Below are positions 55,532 through 64,000 of a DNA stretch of 64,000 bases, piece by piece. The DNA comes from Oxytricha trifallax (lineage: Eukaryota > Ciliophora > Spirotrichea > Sporadotrichida > Oxytrichidae), in contig ARYC01000193.1 in assembly GCA_000711775.1 (NCBI GenBank), positions 1 to 64,000 on the forward strand. Reading direction: 5' to 3'. Under the pieces are notes generated by a model. That model did not search any database, was not told the DNA's origin, and was given only the letters and a program-made list of their open reading frames with translations. The stretch's first letter is position 1; the number at the start of each line of letters is the position of its first letter. The position numbers and the translations under genes were made by a program.

Positions 55532-56570
55532 TCATTCGTTTAAATCTAAAACTTATTTATAAACACAAATCTCCCTTCTCTAGCGCATACTTTAGCTTTA
55601 TCATCACTGACTCTCTTAGCATCACTCTTAATAAAATCGACTGTATCTATCATTAAATCATGCATCATATGGTAGAACAGCAATTTCTTATAATGACCTT
55701 TCAATAGCCCCAAGTATAACTAAATTGTATTGAACTAAAGGCTATAAGGTACATTGAATAAAGGAGTAATGTTTAATGTTTCATATTTCTTCCTTGAGTC
55801 TTTAGTTTTATGAACTGGCAAGTTATCAACGAACAGAATAATCTCTTAGTCCGCGTACTTATCTCTGAGTTATTGCAAGAACTTAATATATTATACAGTC
55901 TTTATAGAACGAGGGTGAATAACATAAGTCTCGAGGTCACTATCTTCACTTATTCCACCAAGAATAGCATGAGTTTAAACCTTAACCTTTTAATCATATA
56001 CTTCTATGTTGCTCTCCCTCTTATACCAAGACCTTGATATAAAAGGTATTTAATGTAAATACAGCTTTATCAGCGTGTATGAACCTTATATTAAGCTCTT
56101 AATACATCTGCATTTAATCGAATATATATTTAATTTAGTTTTATAAAATGAAACATTAAAGTAAATCACTCTCTTTATGCGATTGACTGATTTTTAAGAT
56201 ATTCTATTCTTTTTATATATGTTAGCTAAGGATTAAACAGAGATATGAAGCTCAGTGTATTGGCGATCAAAACATCACTGCTCTCTAGGCCAGAGAGAAA
56301 TGAGCCCAGTATTTAAGAGTCTTTTTATTAATAAGATAATCAATATGATGCTGCTTAAGCTTTAAGGCTTAGAATTATGTTGCTATCTCTTTTAATTCAA
56401 TGATAATAGACAGTGAGACCTAACAGGAGCAGGTGATTTATGGAGCAGCCTTGCTATAGACTTATAATTCAGAACAAGCTTGAGTTATTCACTATTTTCA
56501 AAACAATCATAGCACAACTTAACAATAAATCTATATACTCACAGTCATAAAAAGACTCCAAACCTCGCAT
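55532..56570 (-). CDS. TBE 42-kDa DDE transposase (TBE-D)
   Basis: ATG 56568-56570 gives MRGLESFYDCEYIDLL, then, shifted, YDCFENSEQLKLVLNYKS and RLLHKSPAPV. The later part contains HADKAVFTLNT-type first acid (here changed by one base in parts), the DNLPVH-type second acid near 55820, and the acid of the last motif near 55720. The end is near 55532, with AGA-rich CAREGR as in TBE-B. Some frame breaks; activity doubtful. Confidence 0.7.
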
Positions 56571-56696
56571 ATACTCACTTAAATTACAAATATTTAAACA
56601 TTAAACACCTACATAAACCCTATTAAAAACCTAATAAAGTATGCACTAATAGTCTGCCTTTATCAATCAAACTACTTAAAAGGTTTTGGGGTTTTG

Positions 56697-57260
56697 ACTA
56701 ATGTCATGCATTTCAAGTGATTGTTACGTGGACACCGTGCCCATGGTCACGGTCAATGGTCACGAGGACCAAGAGGACAATGACCACGTGACCACGTAAC
56801 AGCTGAGATTAGAGGTAGTCGTAGTCACTGCTCTATTTTGACGTCATTCACTGAATTAACATTTAAATCATTCATTTTCAAGTGATTTTCATGTGGTCAC
56901 ATTGCTCATGGTCACGAGGACCACGAGGAAAGTTTTCACGTAACTACGTAATAGTTGACTTCAGGTGTGGTCGTGGTCACTCCTCTTTTTTTATGTCTTT
57001 CGACGATTAACACTGATATCATGTATTTACAAGTGATGGTCACGTGGCAACCTTGGTCACAGTAGTGATGGTCATGGCCACCATGTTGATGGTCATGTTG
57101 ACGAGAACCGTGAGGGCAGTTACAACGTGACCACGTAATTGCTAAGTTGAGGGGTGGTCGTGGTCACTGCTCTATTTTGACGTCATTCGACGAATTAACA
57201 CTAAAATCATGCATTTTAAAGTAATGATCAAGTGGCACCGTGGTCTTGGTCACAAGTAAC
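56697..57260. repeat. Satellite of about 170 bp, right array
   Basis: Three units start at about 56723, 56887 and 57038, with a fourth cut at about 57225-57260 (spacings 164, 151 and 187 bp). Each has GTGGTC-type half-palindromes around CACGTGACC, then TATTTTGACGTCATTCGACGA and ATCATGCATTT. Confidence 0.85.
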
Positions 57261-58130
57261 AAGATTTCAGCGTCAAACTCTTGTTCAGAAGCTCACATTT
57301 AGTGGATTTAATTAATTCCAGGTCACCTCATGTATTTTCGTATATTTTTTGATAGTCTCAAATAAAGTGTTTAGGGTTATTTAAGGAAATTCGCAAAAAT
57401 TGATTATTTTGTTTATATCTTTCGCGTTTCGAGGATAAATCGATTCTGTTTCGATATTTGTGCTCAGCGAGGTCAAAATAACCAGAATCGTTATTTTCGT
57501 GTGTTTTTAGGATGTATGAATACGATACTGCATGTTGGCGGGTAAAAGTTCGGCCCTTGACAATTTTTGAGAAAGTTAAAAAATAAATCACTATTTATTA
57601 ATTCTATAGTTGACAAGGATAATGCGAATAAAAATAATAATAAGCTATAGTTGCTTTATTTTTGATTGAATGATGTTGAACAATATATCTTATTATTTCT
57701 GAAAATTTAAAATTATAAATTTGATCATCTAATTTTTAACGATAAAATTAATATTTTTAAAATAGTTTTATCTTTTCTTGTTTTTAAAAGAATGAATTAA
57801 ATACCAATTTAGTAGGAATCAATCTTAATATTACCATTAATATTTTTAAATTATGCTTCTGAATTTATTTACATTCATTCTCAATAAATTTATAGATTCC
57901 AAAATAATCATAATAATCTTAAAATATGGCAGAAATTTTGAATTTTTAAATTTTTGAATTCATCTTTTTAATGTTTATTGATATAGTGACAAGTAATACT
58001 ATATTTATCAATTTTTATAATTCTTTATTCAGCCAATTATTAAATGCATTTTTAATAATAATTATAAATTTTTAAATTCCATAAATATTAACCACTAAGA
58101 AAATGAAAACAACAAAAAGTTTACACAATT
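57261..58130. other. Unassigned stretch
   Basis: 57.30-57.60 kb is less AT-rich; a minus frame at 57358-57591 (77 codons, even with standard stops) includes THENNDSGYFDLAEHKY and IDLSSKRERYKQNN. It may be a small gene piece, but no homology or intron supports it. 57.6-58.13 kb is AT-rich. Confidence 0.3.
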
Positions 58131-58134
58131 ATTC

Positions 58135-58352
58135 TCTTCTGCTACATGTAAATATCTGAATACATCAATAGTTGTCGTTTTTTCTTCTTCTGAAATTAAA
58201 ACTAATAGTGTTTTAACAACTTAATCTTCCACTTATTTCACTTCGTCATCAGATGGACCACCTGAACTGCTAATAAAATATTTTATCCCAATGACTGTAG
58301 TATTATAATCTACGATAAAGCCATAGTTATTACTGATGCTTCCGCTGTTCAT
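58135..58352 (-). CDS. Gene start, unknown protein
   Basis: ATG 58350-58352 opens MNSGSISNNYGFIVDYNTT, then FISSSGGPSDDEVKQVEDQ, VVKTLLVLISEEEKTTTID and FRYLHVAEENN, one clean frame of about 72 codons before AT-rich DNA. A typical first coding segment of a host gene. No family recognised. Divergent from the next entry. Confidence 0.6.
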
Positions 58353-58472
58353 AACTCACAAAATGACACTATAAATGTGCTATTTATATATTGATGCTAA
58401 TTATTAATAGGTATTTATTAGTTTCATATAAATATAATAAAAATTAAGAATCATGAAGCCGAGATTATCTCA

Positions 58473-58682
58473 ATGATAAAAGCAATGAAGACAGCATTAT
58501 TCTATGTCAACGATACCTCTGCTAATCTCCATCAACGTAAACTTAATGCATTGAAAATACTTCTAAAGGCGTACTCAACAACTAAGTCTGCCTTAGGCCA
58601 CACTCAAATGATTGCCTTTACTCTTTCTAGCTTAAGTGAACTTGTAGAAGTCTTGGGGATAACATATGACTTCTAGTGCTGA
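58473..58682 (+). CDS. Gene piece, 69 aa, unknown
   Basis: ATG 58473 to TGA 58680-58682: MIKAMKTALFYVNDTSANLH, then KLNALKILLKAYSTTKSALG and AFTLSSLSELVEVLGITYD. The frame is open a little further upstream (NHEAEIIS). Helical, well-mixed composition, likely the end of a gene whose earlier segments are elsewhere. Confidence 0.55.
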
Positions 58683-59211
58683 TATATACATTAATTATTC
58701 TATTGCTTGATATTTTTTAGAATCGAGGTAGATTACTGTTATATCACTGTTTAGTTTTTAATTATATTAAAGTGAAACTGAATAATTAATGTATAAATAA
58801 AAATATATGTGGGGCAAGTTAGTCAACAAAAAGGAAAGGATTAAAACTCAAATACGTATAATCAATATTGCCATTCGAACAAACTAATCATCCTCTCACT
58901 CCTCTCCTTTTACTAATTACTATTACTATTGCTTTCTTCCAAGTTTTCCATAGATTAAATTTTGAAAAAGTAAAAAGATATACAATATTATAAATTTTAA
59001 ATTTTAATTAATAATTGTTTATGAATTATAATGATGAGTAAATTCATAATTATCAAATAAAATTTTACTTTATTTTTCGATTTGTTTTTATACAAAATAT
59101 CATGTTCTGAAAGTATATAAATTTTGATTTTAAATTCATATTATATGTCATAAAAATATGCTTATTTTAAGTTCCTTTTGATGTTATTTATAATTATTAA
59201 TATTCCTTTGA

Positions 59212-59391
59212 ATGAGCATTGCATTTAGACATAAAGAAAATTTGATTAAAGAAATAGCTAAATGTATAATGCCAAATATCTCTTATGAGTATTTAATCTG
59301 CAACTTGCTAAATCATATATCCTGCAATAAAATATCAAGCAAAACATTTTCCAGATTCTACCTACTCTAAACTAGTTAATATATTAATTGA
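59212..59391 (+). CDS. Small ORF, 59 aa, unknown
   Basis: ATG 59212 to TGA 59389-59391: MSIAFRHKENLIKEIAKCIM, then NISYEYLICNLLNHISCNK and SSKTFSRFYLL. Cys-containing and well mixed. Coding is likely; no family recognised. Confidence 0.45.
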
Positions 59392-59670
59392 CTATAGATA
59401 GTAATATACCTAGGGAAGTACAGTTTTGTGATATTTTCTTTAACAAGATTTGTAAATAAATTTATAACATCCTAAATGAGGAACATTAGTGTTAATTGTT
59501 TTTTTATTTTGAACTTTTCATGTCATTTGGAACTTTTATTTTTAATCTGTTTGGTGACAGTCTTCGTATTTACAGTTTGATCAAGTAATGGCTCGGTTCA
59601 TTAATATCGACATTTGAGTAATTTGTTTAATTCATCTAAAAATAAGGTCAACACAAGACAATCAGGTATA

Positions 59671-59907
59671 TCACTTCCTCTGCAAATCAATCTCACTACT
59701 GTCGAATATAAAATTTACTCTTTTTAATAGAGCTTCTGATTACTTCTACCTAGATGCCACAGCAAATTCCTTGATTTTTATGATAAATCTTTGAAACTTA
59801 ATTTTCAACTTGATTTTCTCAAGAGTATAAGCTGCTTCCTCAAATTTTAATACGAATTCCACCAAGTTGTTTAGAAAGCAATTATATGATTTAGCATTAG
59901 AAAATCA
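59671..59907 (-). CDS. Gene piece, unknown helical protein
   Basis: The minus frame to TGA 59671-59673 reads NNLVEFVLKFEEAAYTLEKI, KEFAVASRQKQSEALLKR and DSSEIDLQRK. About 78 codons without break. It may be downstream of the piece at 60.2-60.5 kb on the same strand. Confidence 0.55.
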
Positions 59908-60229
59908 ACCTTGAATTTATAGACTCCTTTCAAATAGATATGAAAAAATTCCAAAACTAATCAAGATTAGCTTGTTAGTATCTTCTTGCATTCCTTTCTT
60001 ATCTATATTATTTTGCTTTAAATAAAATATAGTTTTCTTAAAATGCTATTATAATTGTTATTTATTTGAAGCTGAATTATTTTCAAGAATTAGCTTGTAT
60101 AGTACTTTATATATATAAAGCACTTTCTAACATTATGTTATAAAAAACAACAAATATAGTAGTATTTAATAATACTTTTTTATTTCACAATGAACATTCG
60201 ATATTTACAAAAAGGATTTATTTGACTCC

Positions 60230-60545
60230 TCATAGATTTTTATTATTAATAGATATAGCCAGAGAATCCTACATTTTAGTTAGATAAATAGCTTTTCTAA
60301 GAGAACTTTATATGTTAATTCTTAAAGATTTACTGTTAATGTATTTAGTTTTCATGCTTTCAACTGCACCATCAATATACTGATTGACATATGATAAGTA
60401 CACATTATCTTGCAATTGAGAAGCAACAAAATTACTGGAAATACTTCAAGAACTTTTCAACTTCTCAATAATTTAAGGGGAGATATCGACATCTCGGGTT
60501 AACATATAGCAACTTAGACCATTAAAAAGAGTCAATGTATATTAT
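60230..60545 (-). CDS. Gene piece with one interior TGA, unknown
   Basis: One minus frame reads NGLSCYMLTRDVDISPQIIE, KLKSS, TGA, SISSNFVASQLQDNVYLSYV, NQYIDGAVESMKTKYINS and LRKAIYLTKMQDSLAIS to TGA 60230-60232. Coding character is equal on both sides of the interior TGA. No family recognised. Confidence 0.5.
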
Positions 60546-61199
60546 TGTACGTAAATACATAAGTCTTTTTGATAAGTCATTAATTATGAAATGAGTTTGC
60601 GATGGGTAATAAATTTATATTTAATGACCTTATTCATTCATTAATATTTTACACTTGTATTTCTTAAAAGAATATGCAATTTGATCATCGAGAAAAAGAG
60701 AATAGAAAATCTTAACCACCTATTATGATAATTCATATATTTTCAATAGTAAATTTCAACTATTTATTTTGAAGAATTCACATCGTCTTTTTTATTTGAT
60801 AACTTTTTAAGAATACTATTTTATTTCTAAAATTTTAAGAAAAACTATTTCTTAATAAATGCTTTATATTTAGTAAGACATTTAGTCTTAAATATTATTG
60901 TATCAGTAAGGGGGGGGGGCAAATCCTATAAATTTTTGGTCTGTTTATTAATTATAATAATGAAGACAATTTTGATTTAAATAATTCAGAATAAAAGTGG
61001 AGAAGATTTTTTTGAATTAATTATTTTTGTTAAGTCACTATAAATTTTATATATTTAAATACTACTTATTTTTTAGATATTTCTTTATCTGAATGTAAAC
61101 AGAAAGATATTTATTTGGTAATTAAACTAATAATTTATTAAGCATAAATTTAATCTTTTTATTTTTATAATATTGATCACAAGCAAAGAAGAAAAAGAA

Positions 61200-61345
61200 A
61201 CAAAAAAAAAGAAAATGAAGATTCAGTTTACATTAAAAGACCTGAAATGTTTTGATTAGAATGGTTTATCACTTATATTGTGTATTAATCACTTTCATAA
61301 TGGGTCGCCTCTAAGCCCTCAATGTTGATGGATTTTTAATATTAT
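61200..61345 (+). mobile_element. R3: worn tail of an R1-type element
   Basis: AAAGAAAATGAAGATTCAGTT matches the end of R1 ORF3, and ATGGGTCGCC with CCCTCAATGTTGATGG and a following TAATATTATTTATAATATT match the tail and ATT end. The hairpin bases are heavily changed. An old copy, probably 5'-truncated. Confidence 0.6.
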
Positions 61346-61416
61346 TTATAATATTGCAGACATATAATCACCTAGGAATTTTGATTTCTACTTTTTAGTA
61401 CAATATTGCTAATATA

Positions 61417-61630
61417 ATGGCATTAAGATTTTCTATATTAGTTAAATATCCGGCGTTAAGGTTTGAAGATGTAGTTCTCGATGATGTGGTTGATGATTTA
61501 GTTGATGATGATTAAGTAAAATAAGTTTGAAAGTTTAAATATTTATTCAAGGATAAGGAAGATTATTTAGAAATTCTGATGCTTAAAGTTTATAATTCAA
61601 GAGAAAACTTAGTCCATATTTAGTGTTATA
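61417..61630 (+). CDS. Gene piece, acidic, unknown
   Basis: ATG 61417 opens MALRFSILVKYPALRFEDVV, then LDDVVDDLVDDDQ, TGA at 61528-61530, then in the same frame KFKYLFKDKEDYLEILMLKV and YNSRENLVHIQ. Coding on both sides of the TGA suggests a changed codon or a short removed segment. Confidence 0.4.
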
Positions 61631-62009
61631 TAATTCATTTCTAATTTCTAATTATTATTAAAATCTAATATTTTAATCATATATAAGTAACAAGCAATTT
61701 AACTAAGTTTTAGATTTATTTTTTCAAATTGCTATAAATCAACAATTAAATCTTTATGTTAGTCAATAAGTTTAAACTAAATAAATATAAACAATTATCT
61801 CTGTTTTATGATTAGAGTTAATGTTATAGTCAAATCTTATAAAAGAATGTAAAAAATAGAATTAAAAAAAATATGAAATAAATACGAGAATATTTCAAAT
61901 AACAATTGAAAATGAAAATAAATATAATGAAAAGAAGATAATATTTTGTAATTTTCTTAAGCGAATTGAAGATAAGTGAGGGCAGTGAATATACATAGAA
62001 AAACATCAT

Positions 62010-62335
62010 CAATTTTTCATTGCTGCTCTTTTCTGAAACGTAGATACCATCTTGGAACTTTCTGTTATCCTTGTCTCTGATTTAACAGACTTGGGAGATT
62101 TTAGCGCAGCCAAGGGAGACTTTCTGGTAGTCAATGCCTTCAAAGATGAGCTCTTCCTTTGTGTCTGGGTTGATTCTGATGGTGCAGCCTTGGAGAAAAT
62201 CAATTTTCTTGACTTGCCTTCCTCCGAGGAAGTTCTTGACCTCAAAAAGGATCTGCCATCTTTGTGAATCACGACGTTGATGGGGAAATGAGCATGTACT
62301 AGTCTCATCTTATATCTGTAACCTTCACTCATCAT
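62010..62335 (-). pseudogene. RPL9: Ribosomal protein L9 (uL6), C-terminal half
   Basis: A component of the large ribosomal subunit. The minus strand reads SEGYRYKMRLVHAHFPINVV and IHKDGR, matching eukaryotic L9; the next frame continues EVKNFLGGRQVKKIDF, TKEELIFEGIDYQKVSLGC and DNRKFQDGIYVSEKSSNEK. A frame change lies in a T-run near 62255 and the terminal stop is missing. The N-terminal half of L9 is absent; the upstream sequence is unrelated. GC is near 45 percent against about 20 percent around. Either segments of two genes lie side by side or this is a partial pseudogene. Confidence 0.8.
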
Positions 62336-62819
62336 TAACAGGAAAAGTTTACCATTTCCAGGAAAGCTCAATTCACTAGCCGGAAATCTCTAAGCCTGCT
62401 CCACTTCATCTAAGTGGAATTCTTGAAACGAAGAAATGGAATTCGCTGCAGTGGTGATCACTGCAACAGTTGTTGTGTGATTGGCATCTTTCAGCCTGGA
62501 CTGGATCTCCAGTGATACAGAAACCGAATTCGTTCCAGTGGTCTGCTCATCACAGACTCCACCAAGGTTCATTATACCGTAAGTCTTCACAGAAGTAGCC
62601 GGTTTTTTTAAGCATCTGGTTGAGGATCAATGTGGATGCAATACATGAACTAATTTCACTTTTAGCCAGTTGGACAGGCAGTTTCATTGCACTGTGCAGT
62701 GAACCAGCACCAAATGTTTGCTCGTTTCTGATCTCTGTAGGGATATTTTGATGCTGATATCAACAGTGGTAAAGGCGATTACTGCGAGTGAGATAATAAA
62801 ATTCTTCATTAATTAAGGG
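62336..62819 (-). pseudogene. Signal-peptide protein gene, unknown, abutting the L9 fragment
   Basis: ATG 62817-62819 opens MKNFIISLAVIAFTTV, a convincing secretory signal peptide. Shortly after, the frame changes; coding-like parts are RDQKRANIWCWFTAQCNETA, EISSCIASTLILNQMLKK and, in the frame that runs into L9, TYGIMNLGGVCDEQTTGTN and DANHTTTVAVITTAANSISS. Cys-bearing and non-repetitive. Probably a secreted or lumenal protein, unidentified. Same GC island as L9. Confidence 0.45.
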
Positions 62820-62829
62820 ATTCTAATCA

Positions 62830-63400
62830 ATAATTAATTATAATAATGGAGAGAAAATGTATATAGATTCAAACAATATATAAAATGACTTAATTTATTT
62901 TTTTTCATCCTATTTTTTACATTCTTTTATTGTATATTTAAATTTTATAAATCATTCCTCTTTAAAATTATAAAACAATTTATCACTCAATATAGTAATA
63001 ATATAAACAAATTCTATATATGCTTTGAAATTTCTACTATCTCACAGCAAAATCTTAGAATCAATCATATTACTTTTAGTTCTCAGTGATTGATCAATTA
63101 ATTGAGAAATTTAATACCTCATATTTCATTTATAAATATTGCAATGCTTATAAAAGCTGCATAAGTGAATAATCCATAGAAGTCAACTGTAAACTTATTA
63201 ATTTACTATAATTGTTTCTTAATAAATTTAACAAGTTGTATTTAAATATTCTGAATATAAATATAAATAATCAATAATACTGTATTTATGATGAGCAATA
63301 TTAATAGTTGCAACTTAATAATACAAAATAAATGGTAAGTAATTCATAAAATTATAAATAAAATTAGTTTAAAAAGATTTAACTTAAAATATTCTTTCTA
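62830..63400. other. AT-rich spacer
   Basis: About 80 percent A+T, no supported feature. Confidence 0.4.
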
Positions 63401-63408
63401 GACTTAGC

Positions 63409-63660
63409 TTGAAGAATAAATTGTCTTCAAAGCTAATTTTAATTAATCTAAACCTTGAGCCTTCTTTAAAATTTATTCAAATTTTGAAAATTTTTACTGA
63501 ATATAAGTGTATCTCAGAACATATTCAAAAAGCTATTCTCACTTATGAAGAAGAATCATTTTTATTTAATAATGATTTTCATTTTATTGTAAGTTTTGAT
63601 ATATAAGATATAACAGAGAATTCCGAAAATTTCTTAAAGTTTGGTTTCTAGAAAATGTTG
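63409..63660 (+). CDS. Gene piece near window end, unknown
   Basis: The plus frame reads LNLEPSLKFIQILKIFTEYK, CISEHIQKAILTYEEESFLF and NNDFHF, with a possible GTAAGT...ATAACAG intron of 28 nt at about 63589-63616, or, without splicing, DITENSENFLKFGFQKM. Composition in the first 60 codons supports coding. No ATG is seen close upstream, so it is likely an inner segment. Confidence 0.4.
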
Positions 63661-64000
63661 TAATTGTAAAATAAAAGAAAATACTTTACTGCAATTTTTT
63701 AGAAGTTTCACAAATATTTATAATTGACAAGAAGGATAAGATTTAATTTCATTGCTTTACATTTTTAATACCTTGTTTAATTTCTTTTCATAAATTTTCT
63801 ATTTTAAGCCTTTCTAAGAAATTAAGCACTTAATTTCACAATTAATTTTGATTCAAACAATTTTGTAATTATTACCTTGAAATTTTATAATACCAAATAA
63901 TTTCATTATTCATAGTCTTATCATTATTATAAACTTAGAAATTTAATCATTTGATGATTCAGGTTAGTAGGTGCATATTATTTACAAACCGTTTACTATT

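Larger units (their letters stand above)
52327..56696 (-). mobile_element. TBE-D: complete telomere-bearing element, 4370 bp
   Basis: Left end CAAAATCCCAAAACCC at 52327; right end GGTTTTGGGGTTTTG at 56696. The inner part of the inverted repeat (GTTTGATTGATAAA, GCATACTTTATTAGG) differs from A/B/C, marking a third subfamily. Flanks are GCT on the left and ACT on the right; the satellite consensus has ACT there, so a 3-bp ANT duplication with one later change is likely. Same gene order as TBE-C. Confidence 0.95.

Noticed and set aside
47700-57260. CRISPR array from regularly spaced repeats
   Set aside because: The units are tandem degenerate satellite copies without unique spacers, in a eukaryotic germline context.
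61830-62012. 60-codon minus ORF rich in Phe/Ile
   Set aside because: AT-rich read-through after the L9 fragment; no coding character.
1-64000. Bacterial or organellar origin
   Set aside because: TAA/TAG as Gln with TGA as stop, GT-AG introns, TBE transposons, satellites and eukaryotic genes (Sec23, L9, AGC kinase) fit a hypotrich nucleus.

Overview
The window reads as germline (micronuclear) DNA of a hypotrich ciliate of the Oxytricha/Tetmemena/Stylonychia group. Three observations support this. TAA and TAG sit inside good reading frames where glutamine fits, while TGA ends frames. Four transposons end in G4T4 telomere-like inverted repeats, as TBE (telomere-bearing element) transposons do. 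Gene pieces are short, lie on both strands, carry tiny GT-AG introns, and are separated by very AT-rich DNA. ORF tools using the standard code cut nearly every gene here, so calls below were read with TAA/TAG=Gln. With only TGA as stop, chance open frames are common, so amino-acid composition and homology were weighed over length. No rRNA or tRNA gene was recognised.

Layout. 1-9.3 kb: TBE-A (right part), TBE-B (complete, about 4.1 kb) and a remnant TBE-E around a satellite of about 373 bp. 9.9-18.9 kb: pieces of host-type genes on both strands in AT-rich spacers. 19.55-21.1 kb: a compact three-ORF element (R1) with a conserved structured 3' tail; copies of the tail recur at 46.0 and 61.3 kb. 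22.2-24.5 kb: a minus-strand gene with DUSP-like and MYND-like parts. 24.8-30.0 kb: an old TBE-like element with a diverged DDE transposase, a homologue of the TBE 22-kDa protein and, in place of the usual zinc-finger/kinase gene, a helicase-like gene split by a foldback element. 30.8-41.3 kb: minus-strand genes, including an FCP1/NIF-type phosphatase and the C-terminal part of Sec23. 41.7-47.5 kb: a 1.47-kb GC-rich foldback element, then a decayed AGC-type protein kinase gene broken by R2, then two more palindromic elements. 47.7-57.3 kb: a satellite of about 170 bp carrying complete TBE-C and TBE-D. 57.3-64 kb: small gene pieces, an old R tail (R3), and a GC-richer island holding a ribosomal protein L9 fragment next to a signal-peptide reading frame.

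The TBE copies share one plan: a 57-kDa zinc-finger/kinase gene and a 22-kDa gene diverge from a central spacer, and a 42-kDa DDE transposase gene converges on the 22-kDa gene. The 22-kDa gene carries two tiny introns whose lengths (36 and 26 nt) are kept between families. Most host-type genes show frame changes or interior TGA codons. This may reflect decay, unremoved internal eliminated sequences (IES), or assembly indels; the sequence alone does not always separate these.
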